NCBI GenBank assembly: GCA_944322285.1
Contig: CALUOR010000031.1
Span: 1 to 42,092 of the forward strand
DNA: 42,092 bases
Source of the DNA: an uncultured Bacteroides sp.
GTDB lineage: Bacteria > Bacteroidota > Bacteroidia > Bacteroidales > Bacteroidaceae
Reading direction: 5' to 3'
Position 1 is the first letter of the stretch. Each line of letters starts with the position of its first letter. The translations under genes and the position numbers were made by a program. The notes under the pieces are model-generated. The model saw only the letters and a program-made list of their open reading frames with translations. It searched no databases and was not told where the DNA came from. Below, piece by piece: positions 9,651-18,003 of the stretch.

Positions 9651-11240
9651 ATGATAAAAAGATGTCCGATGTTGCAGTCCGCCCGTAAGAAATACCCGAT
9701 AGGCCTTCAGACTTTCTCCGAACTTCGTCTGAAGAATTACCTTTATATCGACAAGACGGAATATGTGTATCGCATGACGCACGCCGATGCGAAGTATGTA
9801 TTCCTAAGCCGTCCGCGCCGATTTGGCAAGTCGTTGCTGACCAGTACCTTGCTGGCCTATTTTGAAGGACGGAGCGAGCTGTTCAAGGATTTGGCCATGG
9901 AACAACTGGAGACAGATTGGGTGGAATATCCCGTGCTGCACTTTGATATGAGTTTGGGCAAGCACCTGGACAAGGAGGCTCTTCAGCGTTACCTCCACCA
10001 TCTCCTTCGAAAGAACGAAGAGCGTTTGGGGATTGTTTCCAAACAGGCGGAGGACGTGAACGTGCGTCTGACTGACTTAATTATGGACGCCTATGCGCAG
10101 ACAGGCAAACAAGTTGTGGTGCTCATTGACGAGTATGACGCGCCTTTGCTGGACGTGGTGCACGAAGACGAGAATCTGCCCATCCTCCGTAACGTGATGC
10201 GCAACTTCTACAGCCCGCTGAAAGCCTGCGATCCTTATCTCCGCTTTGTGTTCCTGACGGGCATCACCAAATTCTCGCAACTCAGCATCTTCAGCGAGCT
10301 GAACAACATATTGAATATCAGTATGCAGAAAGAGTATGCCGCTATTTGCGGCATTACGGAAGAAGAGATGCGTACGCAAATGGATGCGGGGCTGGACGCT
10401 TTCGCACAAGAATGTCAGCTCAGCAAAGAACAACTTTTAAAGCAGTTGAAGAGTCATTATGACGGTTATCACTTCACTTGGCCGTCTCCCGATGTTTATA
10501 ACCCGTTCAGTTTGATGAACGCTTTCAGTGAGAAGGAGATGAATTCCTACTGGTTTGGCAGCGGCACGCCGACCTACCTCGTTGAGATGTTGCGCAAATA
10601 CCACGTTCTTCCTTCGGAAATAGGCGGAAGAGAGGTGTTGGCGACAGATTTTGACGCGCCTACCGAACGAATGACAACCATCACTCCGCTGCTTTACCAA
10701 AGCGGGTATCTCACCATTAAACACTACGACAACGAGACCCGGCTTTACACGCTGGACATACCCAATACCGAGATTCGCATCGGTCTGTATCACAGCTTGT
10801 TGCCAAACTACCTGCAAAGTTACGCCGTGGAGGGCAACACCACGGTCGCCAAGATGTCGGCAGCTATCCGGAGGGGACAGATGGACGCCGCCCTGCGCCT
10901 GCTGCAAACATTCTTGTCGACCATACCTTATACGAATACTCCGCTTGCCGAGGAGCATTATCAGCAAATGTTCTACCTCATCTTCAGCCTGCTGGGCAAC
11001 TATGTGGACATAGAGGTACGCACTCCCCGTGGCCGGGTGGATGTCGTGTTGCGCACCGCTACGACCCTTTATGTCATCGAACTGAAACTGGACAAGAGCG
11101 CCGATGCCGCCTTGAAGCAAATAGAGTTGAAAAACTATCCCGAACGGTTCGCCCTCTGCGGGTTGCCTGTCGTGGAGGTAGGCATTAACTTCGATAGCGG
11201 AAAGCGCACATTGGCGGATTGGACCATTCATCCGTCTTAA
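9651..11240 (+). CDS. AAA-ATPase-like protein with C-terminal PD-(D/E)XK nuclease domain
   Basis: The 529-residue protein belongs to the large Bacteroidetes family that joins an AAA-ATPase-like domain (PF09820 type) to a PDDEXK_9 domain (DUF1703 type). Visible motifs are the family opening YPIGLQTFSELR, the variant Walker A RPRRFGKS (54-61), Walker B VVLIDEYDAP, and the nuclease signature GRVD...IELK with Asp464, Glu477 and Lys479 near the C-terminus. The second ATG (residue 7, position 9669) is probably the true start, because family members begin just before the YPIG segment and the -7 box is very close. Members are often present in many copies per genome. Their biological role is not settled, and a part in mobile-element biology has been suggested. 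Palindromic repeats flank the gene on its upstream side. Confidence 0.85.
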   Translation: MIKRCPMLQSARKKYPIGLQTFSELRLKNYLYIDKTEYVYRMTHADAKYVFLSRPRRFGKSLLTSTLLAYFEGRSELFKDLAMEQLETDWVEYPVLHFDMSLGKHLDKEALQRYLHHLLRKNEERLGIVSKQAEDVNVRLTDLIMDAYAQTGKQVVVLIDEYDAPLLDVVHEDENLPILRNVMRNFYSPLKACDPYLRFVFLTGITKFSQLSIFSELNNILNISMQKEYAAICGITEEEMRTQMDAGLDAFAQECQLSKEQLLKQLKSHYDGYHFTWPSPDVYNPFSLMNAFSEKEMNSYWFGSGTPTYLVEMLRKYHVLPSEIGGREVLATDFDAPTERMTTITPLLYQSGYLTIKHYDNETRLYTLDIPNTEIRIGLYHSLLPNYLQSYAVEGNTTVAKMSAAIRRGQMDAALRLLQTFLSTIPYTNTPLAEEHYQQMFYLIFSLLGNYVDIEVRTPRGRVDVVLRTATTLYVIELKLDKSADAALKQIELKNYPERFALCGLPVVEVGINFDSGKRTLADWTIHPS

Positions 11241-11278
11241 ATCTTCATTCAAAAGTTACTTATATACAAGAAATTTCG

Positions 11279-11286
11279 TACCTTTG
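11279..11286 (+). promoter_or_regulatory. -7 box TACCTTTG of ffh
   Basis: It matches TAnnTTTG and lies 48 bp before the ffh start, leaving a leader of about 40 nt. Confidence 0.65.
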
Positions 11287-11334
11287 CTCCCTCAAAAAGC
11301 AACGAGCAACAATTAAAAAAACACCTTATATAAT

Positions 11335-12657
11335 ATGTTCGACAACCTAAGCGAACGGCTCGAACGGTCGTTCAAGATACTGAAAGGTGAAGGGAAAATC
11401 ACCGAAATCAATGTGGCGGAAACCTTGAAAGATGTGCGCAAGGCACTGCTGGAGGCCGACGTCAATTACAAAGTGGCCAAGCAATTCACCGACAGCGTAA
11501 AGGAGAAAGCCATGGGACAAAACGTGCTGACCGCCGTGAAGCCCGGCCAACTGATGGTGAAGATAGTGCACGACGAACTGGCACGGCTGATGGGAGGCGA
11601 AACCTCCGAGATAGGCCTCAGCGCCCGCCCCACGGTCATTCTGATGTCCGGCTTGCAAGGTTCCGGTAAGACCACCTTCAGCGGCAAACTGGCCCGTATG
11701 CTGAAGGCGAAGAAAAACCGCCGGCCGTTGTTGGTGGCCTGCGACGTGTATCGCCCCGCCGCCATTGAGCAGCTGCGCGTGCTGGCCGAGCAGATAAACG
11801 TGCCCATGTATAGCGAGCCCGACTCGAAAGACCCCGTACGCATCGCGCAAAACGCCATACAGGAGGCTAAAGCCAAGGCGCTGGACACGGTCATCATCGA
11901 TACCGCCGGCCGCCTGGCCATCGACGAGCAGATGATGGACGAGATAGCCCGCATCAAAGCGGCGGTCAACCCCAACGAAATTCTCTTCGTGGTAGACTCC
12001 ATGACCGGACAAGACGCCGTGAACACCGCCAAGGAATTCAACGACCGCTTGGACTTCACGGGCGTCGTATTGACCAAACTCGATGGTGACACCCGAGGCG
12101 GAGCCGCCTTGTCCATCCGCACGGTAGTGACCAAGCCCATCAAGTTCATCGGTACGGGCGAGAAGCTGGATGCCATCGACCAATTCCACCCCGAACGTAT
12201 GGCCGACCGTATCCTCGGCATGGGTGATATTGTCAGCCTGGTAGAGCGTGCCCAAGAGCAATATGACGCCGAAGAGGCTAAACGCTTGGAGCGCCGCATC
12301 CGCCGCGACCAATTCGACTTCAACGACTTCATGGCGCAAATACAGCAAATCAAGAAAATGGGTAACCTCAAGGAGCTGGCGTCCATGATACCCGGTGTGG
12401 GCAAAGCCATCAAGGACATCGACATTGACGACAATGCCTTCAAGAGCATCGAGGCCATCATCAATTCCATGACACCGTTGGAGCGCACTACCCCCTCCGT
12501 GCTGAACGGCTCACGCAAGATGCGTATCGCCAAGGGCAGCGGCACCAACATACAGGAAGTGAACCGCCTGGTGAAGCAATTCGACCAGACGCGCAAGATG
12601 ATGAAGATGGTGACGGGAAGCAAGGCCGGCAAGCTGGCGATGAAAATGAAACGATAA
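11335..12657 (+). CDS. ffh: signal recognition particle protein Ffh (SRP54)
   Basis: This is the GTPase of the signal recognition particle. It binds signal sequences of nascent membrane proteins with 4.5S RNA and docks with FtsY. The 440 residues show the N domain (1-90), G1 GLQGSGKTT (106-114), the DTAGRL G3 motif, TKLDGDTRGGA (G4 region), and the methionine-rich M domain with the RNA-binding stretch RIAKGSGT near the end. The length is normal for a bacterial Ffh. No 4.5S RNA gene was seen next to it. Confidence 0.97.
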   Translation: MFDNLSERLERSFKILKGEGKITEINVAETLKDVRKALLEADVNYKVAKQFTDSVKEKAMGQNVLTAVKPGQLMVKIVHDELARLMGGETSEIGLSARPTVILMSGLQGSGKTTFSGKLARMLKAKKNRRPLLVACDVYRPAAIEQLRVLAEQINVPMYSEPDSKDPVRIAQNAIQEAKAKALDTVIIDTAGRLAIDEQMMDEIARIKAAVNPNEILFVVDSMTGQDAVNTAKEFNDRLDFTGVVLTKLDGDTRGGAALSIRTVVTKPIKFIGTGEKLDAIDQFHPERMADRILGMGDIVSLVERAQEQYDAEEAKRLERRIRRDQFDFNDFMAQIQQIKKMGNLKELASMIPGVGKAIKDIDIDDNAFKSIEAIINSMTPLERTTPSVLNGSRKMRIAKGSGTNIQEVNRLVKQFDQTRKMMKMVTGSKAGKLAMKMKR

Positions 12658-12699
12658 GACGCGATACACCATATTATATATAAGTAGGTGTACAAAAAT

Positions 12700-12950
12700 T
12701 TATCGGGTTGTTTTTAGGCACGGATTACACGGATTAGACTCATTTACAATTTAGCAATTTACAATTTACGATTTTGTACTTGGTAAATGGTAAACGAATG
12801 GTGTCTGTCATGTCGAGCTTGTCGAGACATCTCATGTTATACTGAGTATGTGCTACGCGAGACCCCTCGACTACGCTCGGGGTGACAGGGCAAGCCCTTT
12901 AAAGAATCCATGTAATCCGTGTAATCCGTGCCTAAAAATAAATTCCCATT
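12700..12950 (+). repeat. dispersed palindromic element, divergent copy 2
   Basis: It has the same ends as the 9.2-kb copy (GTTTTTAGGCACGGATTACA at the left, CCGTGCCTAAAAATAAATTC at the right) and the same core words, including ATGTCGAGCTTGTCGAGACA and CCCCTCGACTACGCTCGGGG. The left arm carries extra TTTACAATTTA repeats. It fills the ffh-folD gap. Confidence 0.85.
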
Positions 12951-12993
12951 TATCTGATTAGTTACTTATAAACCCATAAAAACAAGAGGACCT

Positions 12994-13878
12994 ATGACAT
13001 TGATAGACGGAAAGGCCGTCTCCGAACAAGTGAAGAAGGAGATAGCCGAAGAAGTGGAAAAGATGGTGGCCGCAGGCGGTAAATGCCCCCACTTGGCCGC
13101 TGTGCTGGTGGGTCACGACGGAGGAAGCGAAACTTACGTGGCCAACAAGGTAAAAGCCTGCGAAGTGTGCGGATTCAAGAGTACCCTTATCCGCTATGAG
13201 GAAGACGTGACGGAAGAAGAGCTTTTAGCCTGCGTGCGCCGCCTGAACGAGGATGCGGACGTAGACGGATTCATCGTGCAACTGCCCCTGCCAAAGCACA
13301 TCTCCGAACAGAAAGTAATAGAAACCATTGATTATCGTAAAGACGTGGACGGATTCCACCCCATCAACGTGGGACGTATGTCCATCGGCCTGCCTTGCTA
13401 CATCTCCGCCACACCCAACGGCATTATGGAACTGTTGCGCCGCTACAACATTGAGACGCAAGGTAAAAAATGCGTCATCTTGGGCCGTAGCAACATTGTA
13501 GGCAAGCCCATGGCGATGCTGATGATGCAAAAGAGTTATCCCGGAGACGCCACGGTGACCGTATGCCACAGCCGCAGCAAAACGTTGCGCGAAGAGTGCC
13601 GCGAAGCGGACATCATTATTGCCGCCATGGGACAGCCGGAGTTTGTAACGGCCGACATGGTGAAGGAAGGCGCCGTAGTGATTGATGTAGGCACTACCCG
13701 CGTGCCGGACGCCACCCGCAAGAGCGGTTTCCGCCTGAAAGGTGATGTGAAGTTTGACGAAGTGGCTCCCAAATGCTCGTACATCACGCCCGTGCCCGGC
13801 GGTGTAGGCCCGATGACCATCGTATCGCTGATGAAGAACACCTTGCTGGCAGGCAAACATGCGGTGTACGGCGATTAA
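12994..13878 (+). CDS. folD: bifunctional methylenetetrahydrofolate dehydrogenase/cyclohydrolase
   Basis: FolD makes 10-formyl-THF from 5,10-methylene-THF in one-carbon metabolism, in the cytoplasm. The 294 residues show the catalytic pair in [12 protein letters not shown] (Tyr48, Lys52), the [11 protein letters not shown] motif, the NAD(P)-binding [14 protein letters not shown], and the C-terminal signature [15 protein letters not shown]. The ribosome site AGAGGA lies a few bases before the start. The last 20 bp overlap the CapA-like gene, so the two are probably co-transcribed. Confidence 0.97.
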   Translation: MTLIDGKAVSEQVKKEIAEEVEKMVAAGGKCPHLAAVLVGHDGGSETYVANKVKACEVCGFKSTLIRYEEDVTEEELLACVRRLNEDADVDGFIVQLPLPKHISEQKVIETIDYRKDVDGFHPINVGRMSIGLPCYISATPNGIMELLRRYNIETQGKKCVILGRSNIVGKPMAMLMMQKSYPGDATVTVCHSRSKTLREECREADIIIAAMGQPEFVTADMVKEGAVVIDVGTTRVPDATRKSGFRLKGDVKFDEVAPKCSYITPVPGGVGPMTIVSLMKNTLLAGKHAVYGD

Positions 13879-14986
13879 ACGATTGCTATTTCTCGTTGTG
13901 CTCGGATGGGGATTGACAATCACATCCCTATCCGCGCAACAACGTGTGACGCTACTCTTTGCAGGCGACCTGATGCAGCACAAGGCGCAGATAGACGCCG
14001 CCCGCACGAAGAGCGGCACGTATGACTATACACCTTGCTTTGCCCACGTAAAGCAGCAAATTGAAGCAGCCGACCTTGCCATCGGCAACCTGGAGGTCAC
14101 CTTAGGAGGACGCCCCTACACTGGCTATCCCGCCTTCAGCGCTCCCGATGAATACTTGACAGCCATTCGTGACGCAGGCTTCGACGTATTGCTCACCGCC
14201 AACAACCATTGCTTAGACCGCGGAAGCCCCGGACTTATCCGCACACTGAACAAGCTCGACTCGCTCTATATTCCTTCATTAGGCACGTATCGAGACTCCT
14301 TAGACCGTGCACACCGCCATCCGTTGCTGTTCACCCTGAAAGGCATTCGCATCGCGTTGCTGAACTATACATATGGAACCAACGGGTTGCGTCCCCGCTC
14401 TCCCGCCCTTGTGAATTACATTGACCGCAAGCAGATGCAACAGGACATTCACACGGCTCAGGCTTGGCGTCCGGATGTGCTGATAGCGTGCATCCATTGG
14501 GGGCAAGAATATCAGTCACTTCCCAACCATGCCCAACGCGAATTGGCAGACTGGCTATTCGAACAAGGCGTAGACCATATCATCGGAAGCCATCCGCACG
14601 TGTTGCAGCCCATGGAATTGCGCACAGACACTTTACGGGGTAGTCAGCACGTATTGGCCTACTCTTTAGGCAACTTTATTTCGAACATGAGTGCCCGTGG
14701 CACAGACGGCGGCGCCTTGCTAACACTCACCTTGGAAAAAGTACAGCCCATGCGCACACTCCGCCCAAGCACACGTACGGTAAACTGCACCTATCATTTA
14801 GTATGGACAGGCCGCCCTTCCCTGACAGGCAAACAAAACTTCGAGCTATACCCCGTCACCCTTCCCGCTGACAGCATTCCTACTTCAGCCCGTAACCGGC
14901 TGAAAATCTTCACGGAAGATGCCCGCCGACTATTCTCCCGCCATAACAAAGGCATCTATGAACAAGCCCCAACCTATGAAAAATAA
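13859..14986 (+). CDS. CapA-family secreted metallophosphatase-like protein
   Basis: The 375-residue protein has a signal peptide (hydrophobic run to about residue 26, LSAQ). It carries the calcineurin-like pattern of CapA/PgsA proteins: AGDLMQH (35-41), [25 protein letters not shown] and GSHPHVLQP. CapA relatives take part in poly-gamma-glutamate or capsule-linked chemistry, but most Bacteroides members are uncharacterised, so the substrate is unknown. The start overlaps the 3' end of folD by 20 bp in another frame, which suggests translational coupling. Confidence 0.85.
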   Translation: MRCTAIKRLLFLVVLGWGLTITSLSAQQRVTLLFAGDLMQHKAQIDAARTKSGTYDYTPCFAHVKQQIEAADLAIGNLEVTLGGRPYTGYPAFSAPDEYLTAIRDAGFDVLLTANNHCLDRGSPGLIRTLNKLDSLYIPSLGTYRDSLDRAHRHPLLFTLKGIRIALLNYTYGTNGLRPRSPALVNYIDRKQMQQDIHTAQAWRPDVLIACIHWGQEYQSLPNHAQRELADWLFEQGVDHIIGSHPHVLQPMELRTDTLRGSQHVLAYSLGNFISNMSARGTDGGALLTLTLEKVQPMRTLRPSTRTVNCTYHLVWTGRPSLTGKQNFELYPVTLPADSIPTSARNRLKIFTEDARRLFSRHNKGIYEQAPTYEK

Positions 14987-15005
14987 AAAAATATCCGCCA
15001 AAGAG

Positions 15006-15036
15006 TTTGCAGTTTCAAATATAATCCCTATCTTTG
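15006..15036 (+). promoter_or_regulatory. promoter of tRNA-His
   Basis: TTTG at 15006-15009 and TATCTTTG at 15029-15036 are separated by 19 bp, the normal Bacteroides spacing. The tRNA begins 28 bp later. Confidence 0.75.
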
Positions 15037-15063
15037 CACCGCATTTGAGAAATGCACTAACAT

Positions 15064-15138
15064 GGTGGCTGTAGTTCAGTTGGTTAGAGCGTCAGATTGT
15101 GGTTCTGAATGTCGTGGGTTCGAGTCCCATCTGCCACC
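15064..15138 (+). tRNA. tRNA-His (GTG)
   Basis: The cloverleaf is clear: anticodon stem TCAGA/TCTGA around loop TTGTGGT with anticodon GTG, and T arm GTGGG/CCCAT. G at -1 (15064) faces the discriminator C (15138), as expected for tRNA-His. CCA is not encoded. The acceptor stem GTGGCTG/CTGCCAC has a T-T mismatch at pair 6-67. The 3' half is the prophage attachment site. Confidence 0.95.
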
Positions 15139-15194
15139 CGCAAGCAAAGAGGAATTTCAGGCAATGAAGTTCCTCTTTCTTGTTGCATATCAGA
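15096..15194 (+). repeat. attL: left attachment-site repeat
   Basis: The 99 bp from the anticodon loop of tRNA-His through its terminator match 29029-29127 at 98 positions. The one difference is C at 15179 against T at 29112. Confidence 0.92.
15147..15180 (+). terminator. terminator of tRNA-His
   Basis: An 8-bp stem AAGAGGAA/TTCCTCTT with a 15-nt loop is followed by T-rich sequence. It lies inside the attachment repeat. Confidence 0.75.
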
Positions 15195-15248
15195 GGATTA
15201 GAAGATATGAAGGACTGAATGATGAGAAAGATGTCGATGAAGAATGCG

Positions 15249-15306
15249 CTACAAGTAGCGTTTTTTGCCTACAAGTAGCATGATTTTGTTTACCCAATGT
15301 TTACCC
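15249..15306 (+). repeat. candidate integrase arm sites (two direct-repeat pairs)
   Basis: CTACAAGTAGC occurs at 15249-15259 and 15269-15279. TGTTTACCC occurs at 15287-15295 and 15298-15306, 11 bp apart. They lie between the att repeat and the integrase stump, where tyrosine-integrase arm sites are expected. Confidence 0.45.
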
Positions 15307-15315
15307 TACGAAGAT

Positions 15316-15543
15316 ATGGCGACTTTTAAGGCTACGATAAAGAAAGAGAAGATTCGCGCGGACAAGACGTGGAACGTGCTCATCCGTTTCACGCACAACA
15401 GGCAGGTGCGTTACCTGTCCACGACCATGTATGTCACGAAGAAAGACCTCACTTCCGGCTTCAAGATAAAGAACCAACTGATAATAGACCGATGCGAGGA
15501 CTTGATAAGGGAATACCGGAAGCGGATAAACGGATATGGCTAA
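15316..15543 (+). pseudogene. tyrosine integrase, N-terminal stump
   Basis: Only 75 residues remain, starting MATFKATIKKEKIRADKTW. They resemble the arm-DNA-binding domain of Bacteroides phage and conjugative-element integrases (the VLIRFTHNRQVRYLSTT stretch), which normally continue for about 300 more residues with a SAM-like domain and the R-HxxR-Y catalytic domain. None of that follows. The frame stops after RINGYG and the next gene is on the other strand, so a deletion joint lies near 15,540. The element cannot excise by itself. Confidence 0.8.
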
Positions 15544-15554
15544 TTCATTGATTA

Positions 15555-16049
15555 TTATTTCTCTTTCATTCCGATGATAGCTTCGCCAATGGCGTGCATC
15601 ACGGGAAACTTGTCAGCCGTTGAAATCAAGTGGATGAAGATGTCCCTGTCTTCCAAATGAATCTCCACGGGACAATTCTGAACGCTTTCTACATGATTGG
15701 CCGAAATATATCTCTCAAACATGCGGGAGAACAATCGGCTTCGATAGGCTTGCGGAGGCATGTTTTTCTTTCCCGACATACAAGGGACCTCGTGCATGTC
15801 GTCACAATAGAAATAAAGGATGGAGTTCGGGTTGTCGAAGAACACGCTTGCTATGAAGGCGGATATGTCGTTCAATACACGGGTGGAAGCATTGCCCTCG
15901 CCGTTGCTCCTCTCAAGCGTTATGTCGAGTATTTCTATCCCGTTCAGAATATCTTCAAGCTCGTCCGGCAACACGCTTTTCGGGAAAGGCTCAATGCTGA
16001 CAAGGAAAATATTCCCTTCACCGCCGTCTACTGAACAACAAAGCTTCAT
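15555..16049 (-). CDS. unknown 164-residue protein, second gene of a leftward pair (DUF6169-like?)
   Basis: The protein is acidic to neutral with no signal peptide. A central block (ASVFFDNPNSILYFYCDD, then YRSRLFSRMFERY) reminds me of the DUF6169 family of Bacteroidetes, whose members share a stretch like LLYVCDS followed by RSRLFDRW. That link is from memory. The ATG overlaps the stop of the 46-residue gene upstream (ATGA), so the two are translationally coupled. Placement in a small self-promoted cassette of a prophage suggests a defence or toxin-antitoxin role, but no motif proves it. Confidence 0.7.
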   Translation of the reverse strand: MKLCCSVDGGEGNIFLVSIEPFPKSVLPDELEDILNGIEILDITLERSNGEGNASTRVLNDISAFIASVFFDNPNSILYFYCDDMHEVPCMSGKKNMPPQAYRSRLFSRMFERYISANHVESVQNCPVEIHLEDRDIFIHLISTADKFPVMHAIGEAIIGMKEK

Positions 16050-16186
16050 GCGATTTTTATTTTAAGGCAAGAGTCTTTTTTTTCTTTCAGTTCTTCGAGT
16101 TTCTCAATCTTTCTTTCCCTAAGCTTGTTCACCAAGTCTACCAAAGCTTTCGAGGGCTTGTCTATAACAAAAGTCTTAGCTGTCAT
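16046..16186 (-). CDS. unknown 46-residue protein, first gene of the leftward pair
   Basis: The small protein starts MTAKTFVIDKPSKALVDLV and ends in a highly charged Lys/Glu helix (the stretch REKKIEKL-like, KEKKDSCLKIKIA). An earlier ATG at 16198 would add MFYI. It has its own promoter at 16237-16266 and overlaps the next gene by ATGA. I do not recognise a characterised family. Size, order and coupling are like those of an antitoxin or a small partner, which is inference only. Confidence 0.6.
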   Translation of the reverse strand: MTAKTFVIDKPSKALVDLVNKLRERKIEKLEELKEKKDSCLKIKIA

Positions 16187-16236
16187 AATATAAAACATCA
16201 ATAGGTTTATCAACAAGTTTGGTAACATCCATGGCG

Positions 16237-16266
16237 CAAAGTTAGTGATTTTACCATGATTAGCAA
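16237..16266 (-). promoter_or_regulatory. promoter of the 46/164-residue gene pair
   Basis: TTG (16266-16264) and TAACTTTG (16244-16237) are 19 bp apart on the minus strand. Confidence 0.72.
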
Positions 16267-16342
16267 TAATTTCCACGCTTTTTCTTTGCCGCTGCAAATA
16301 ATAAATCCCCGCCGGACTGGGGGGTATGGACTGATGAATATC

Positions 16343-16415
16343 GAAACAATTCACGCTTTGTTCCTTACTGGGCATGGTATATTGTTGCCGATTCCCTTGC
16401 GGGGCATTATCTTTG
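16343..16415 (+). promoter_or_regulatory. phage control module 1: dyad plus -7 box
   Basis: Dyad GAAACA-N10-TGTTCC at 16343-16364 is followed after exactly 43 bp by TATCTTTG (16408-16415). TTG at 16385-16387 gives a normal -33 to -7 distance of 20 bp. It drives the HU-like gene. The same dyad and spacing occur at three other junctions of the prophage. Confidence 0.75.
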
Positions 16416-16485
16416 CCGCCCTTTTCGCGAAAAGTAAACGAACCCTATTGTTTCACCATTAAAAGACAGAAAGGAGGTAAAGAGT

Positions 16486-16974
16486 ATGAGCGTGAACTAT
16501 TCGCTTTCGCACATGAGCAGCGAGCCGGGCAATCCGGACGCTCCCAAGAAGTGGTACGCCAAGGCGCAGGCCAACGGGGAGGTGACGCTTGACGAGATGG
16601 CCGAGGACATCGCCTACGCCACCACGCTGACCGACGCCGACGTGCTGGCCGCCATCCGCGCGTTCATCAAGCAGCTGAACAAGCACCTTGCAAACGGCAA
16701 GATTGTGCGCGCCGAGAACCTGGGCAGCTTCCAGCTACAGATACAGAGCACGGGGGCTGACACCGAGGAGGACTTCACCACGGCCAACATCACGGGCGTC
16801 AGCATCCAGTTCCGTCCGGGCAAGACCGTGGCCGGAGCCACCACCCGTGGGCTGGGAAGCCTGACGTTCCACCGTGTGGCACGGTTGAAGGACGCCGCAA
16901 CGTCCGCACCGGATGATGAGGAGCAAGACGGAAGCACGCCGGGCGAGGAAGACACAGACGATCCGCTGGCATAA
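16486..16974 (+). CDS. HU-related histone-like DNA-binding protein
   Basis: The 162-residue protein is of the HU-related type common in Bacteroidetes: an N-terminal extension (VNYSLSHMSSEPGNPDAPKKW), an HU core (residues about 30-130, with RAENLGSFQLQI and ISIQFRPGK-like strands) and a strongly acidic tail (DDEEQDGSTPGEEDTDDP). It probably binds or bends phage or host DNA. It has an unusually strong ribosome site, AAGGAGGT at 16471-16478, and sits under control module 1. A 22-bp repeat array follows it directly. Confidence 0.85.
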   Translation: MSVNYSLSHMSSEPGNPDAPKKWYAKAQANGEVTLDEMAEDIAYATTLTDADVLAAIRAFIKQLNKHLANGKIVRAENLGSFQLQIQSTGADTEEDFTTANITGVSIQFRPGKTVAGATTRGLGSLTFHRVARLKDAATSAPDDEEQDGSTPGEEDTDDPLA

Positions 16975-16983
16975 ACGCCCTCT

Positions 16984-17062
16984 TATAGGTGGTTTACCAA
17001 CTACCTATAGGTAAATGCCCGACTACTTATAGGTAGTTTGCCAACTACTTATAGGTAGTTTT
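16984..17062 (+). repeat. four 22-bp direct repeats, each a small hairpin
   Basis: TATAGGT recurs at 16984, 17006, 17028 and 17050, exactly 22 bp apart. The unit is close to TATAGGTAGTTTGCCAACTA followed by CY, and GTAGTT can pair with AACTAC inside it. The third and fourth units match best. The array ends in six Ts, so it may act as a terminator for the HU gene. The even period also resembles iterons. Confidence 0.8.
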
Positions 17063-17143
17063 TTCATGCCTTTGGGTAAAATGAAGCCCCGCAACGCGCT
17101 CGAACGTCCGGGGCTTCGGTGTCAAATAAAAGTAATCCACCGG

Positions 17144-17563
17144 CTAAGCAATGGAAAACGAGCGGATTTGGTTGGCTATGTCTTGCAGCGCTTCGTCAAA
17201 CTTGCGGCGGTCTTCCGTGCTCAATGTATAGACACGCCCGCGCACCTTGTAGCCGTACAGCCGTTGTTGCAACCACGCCGCACTCTTCCCGAAGTAGTGG
17301 CGGGCGATGTAGCTCACGGGGATAATCTCCTTCATCTTGCGCAGTTCCTTGGCTCTTTCCACCTGGCACAGCAGGTCGTCGGCTTCGGTGTTCATTCCCT
17401 TGTAGCTGTCCAGCAGAAAGTCGCCTATGGCTTCCCGGTCGGCTTCGGTAGTGTAGTGGGCGTTGATGTAGTCAAACTTTGCCTTGTATGCCTGCTCCAT
17501 GTCCGGCGCGTTCCCGTTGAGGATGGCGCGGAGTTCTTTCAATTCTTCTTGTATGGTCTTCAT
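17144..17563 (-). CDS. DUF5053-like phage accessory protein
   Basis: The 139-residue protein starts MKTIQEELKELRAIL (a frame start at 17590 is also possible). Its C-terminal half, with IPVSYIARHYFGKSAAWLQQ and RGRVYTLSTEDRRKFDEAL, matches my memory of DUF5053, common in Bacteroides prophages. The region reads like a helix-turn-helix, with a YIARHYFGKS positioning helix then WLQQR, so DNA binding is possible but unproven. It is the second gene of a leftward cassette. Confidence 0.7.
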   Translation of the reverse strand: MKTIQEELKELRAILNGNAPDMEQAYKAKFDYINAHYTTEADREAIGDFLLDSYKGMNTEADDLLCQVERAKELRKMKEIIPVSYIARHYFGKSAAWLQQRLYGYKVRGRVYTLSTEDRRKFDEALQDIANQIRSFSIA

Positions 17564-17608
17564 ATCTATGTTTTTTATGCCCTCCGCCAAGGGATGGCGT
17601 TTTTTATT

Positions 17609-17806
17609 TCATCGGTTTAGTTCTTCCAGCCTTTTTTCAATCGCCTCTATGGCCCTTTCCAATCTTCCTTTTTCGTCCAAGATGGCGTCAGCTTGCCTTT
17701 CGGTGAGTTTTTGGGCGTTGTAGAACGACCATTCGGTGATTCTCTGCCTTAGCTTCAGTTCTGTCAGCTTCTGGCTGAGGATTAAAATCTCATCTTTCTT
17801 TTCCAT
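17609..17806 (-). CDS. small coiled-coil phage accessory protein
   Basis: The 65-residue protein starting MEKKDEILILSQKLTELK is almost entirely charged helix with heptad-like Leu/Ile spacing (RLERAIEAIEKRLEELN at the C-terminus). ATG 17806 is chosen because AAGGAA lies just upstream. It has its own promoter and precedes the DUF5053-like gene by 45 bp, so the two form an operon. The function is unknown. Confidence 0.68.
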   Translation of the reverse strand: MEKKDEILILSQKLTELKLRQRITEWSFYNAQKLTERQADAILDEKGRLERAIEAIEKRLEELNR

Positions 17807-17833
17807 TGCATTTCCTTCTTTTATTTGACACCG

Positions 17834-17865
17834 CAAAGATACATAATAGATTTGATATGTACAAA
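17834..17865 (-). promoter_or_regulatory. promoter of the DUF5053 cassette
   Basis: TTTG (17865-17862) and TATCTTTG (17841-17834) are 20 bp apart on the minus strand. Confidence 0.75.
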
Positions 17866-17922
17866 TGTCATAGCAAGAATATTACGTACCTCCGTTTTCT
17901 TTATGTCCTTTCCGGCAAATAC

Positions 17923-17995
17923 GGAACATCCGCCCGGTTGTTTCCTTTCAGAATAGCGTTTGAAGGCGACATGCCTGTTTTTCCATCTATATTTG
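17923..17995 (+). promoter_or_regulatory. phage control module 2: dyad plus -7 box
   Basis: Dyad GGAACA-N10-TGTTTC at 17923-17944 is followed after exactly 43 bp by TATATTTG (17988-17995). There is no good -33 box at the usual place. The terminase small-subunit ATG is only 9 bp after the -7 box, so that message would be nearly leaderless. The flank GCAAATACGGAACATC (17915-17930) recurs at module 4. Confidence 0.72.
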
Positions 17996-18003
17996 CCACT
18001 GAT

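Noticed and set aside
15062-15283. Open frame across tRNA-His
   Set aside because: It runs through the tRNA and its terminator and resembles no protein.
16294-16313. GCAAATAATAAATCCCCGCC as a first copy of the GCAAATACGGAACATC element
   Set aside because: It lacks the GGAACA half-site. The true first dyad is 30 bp further right at 16343-16364 with the correct spacing.
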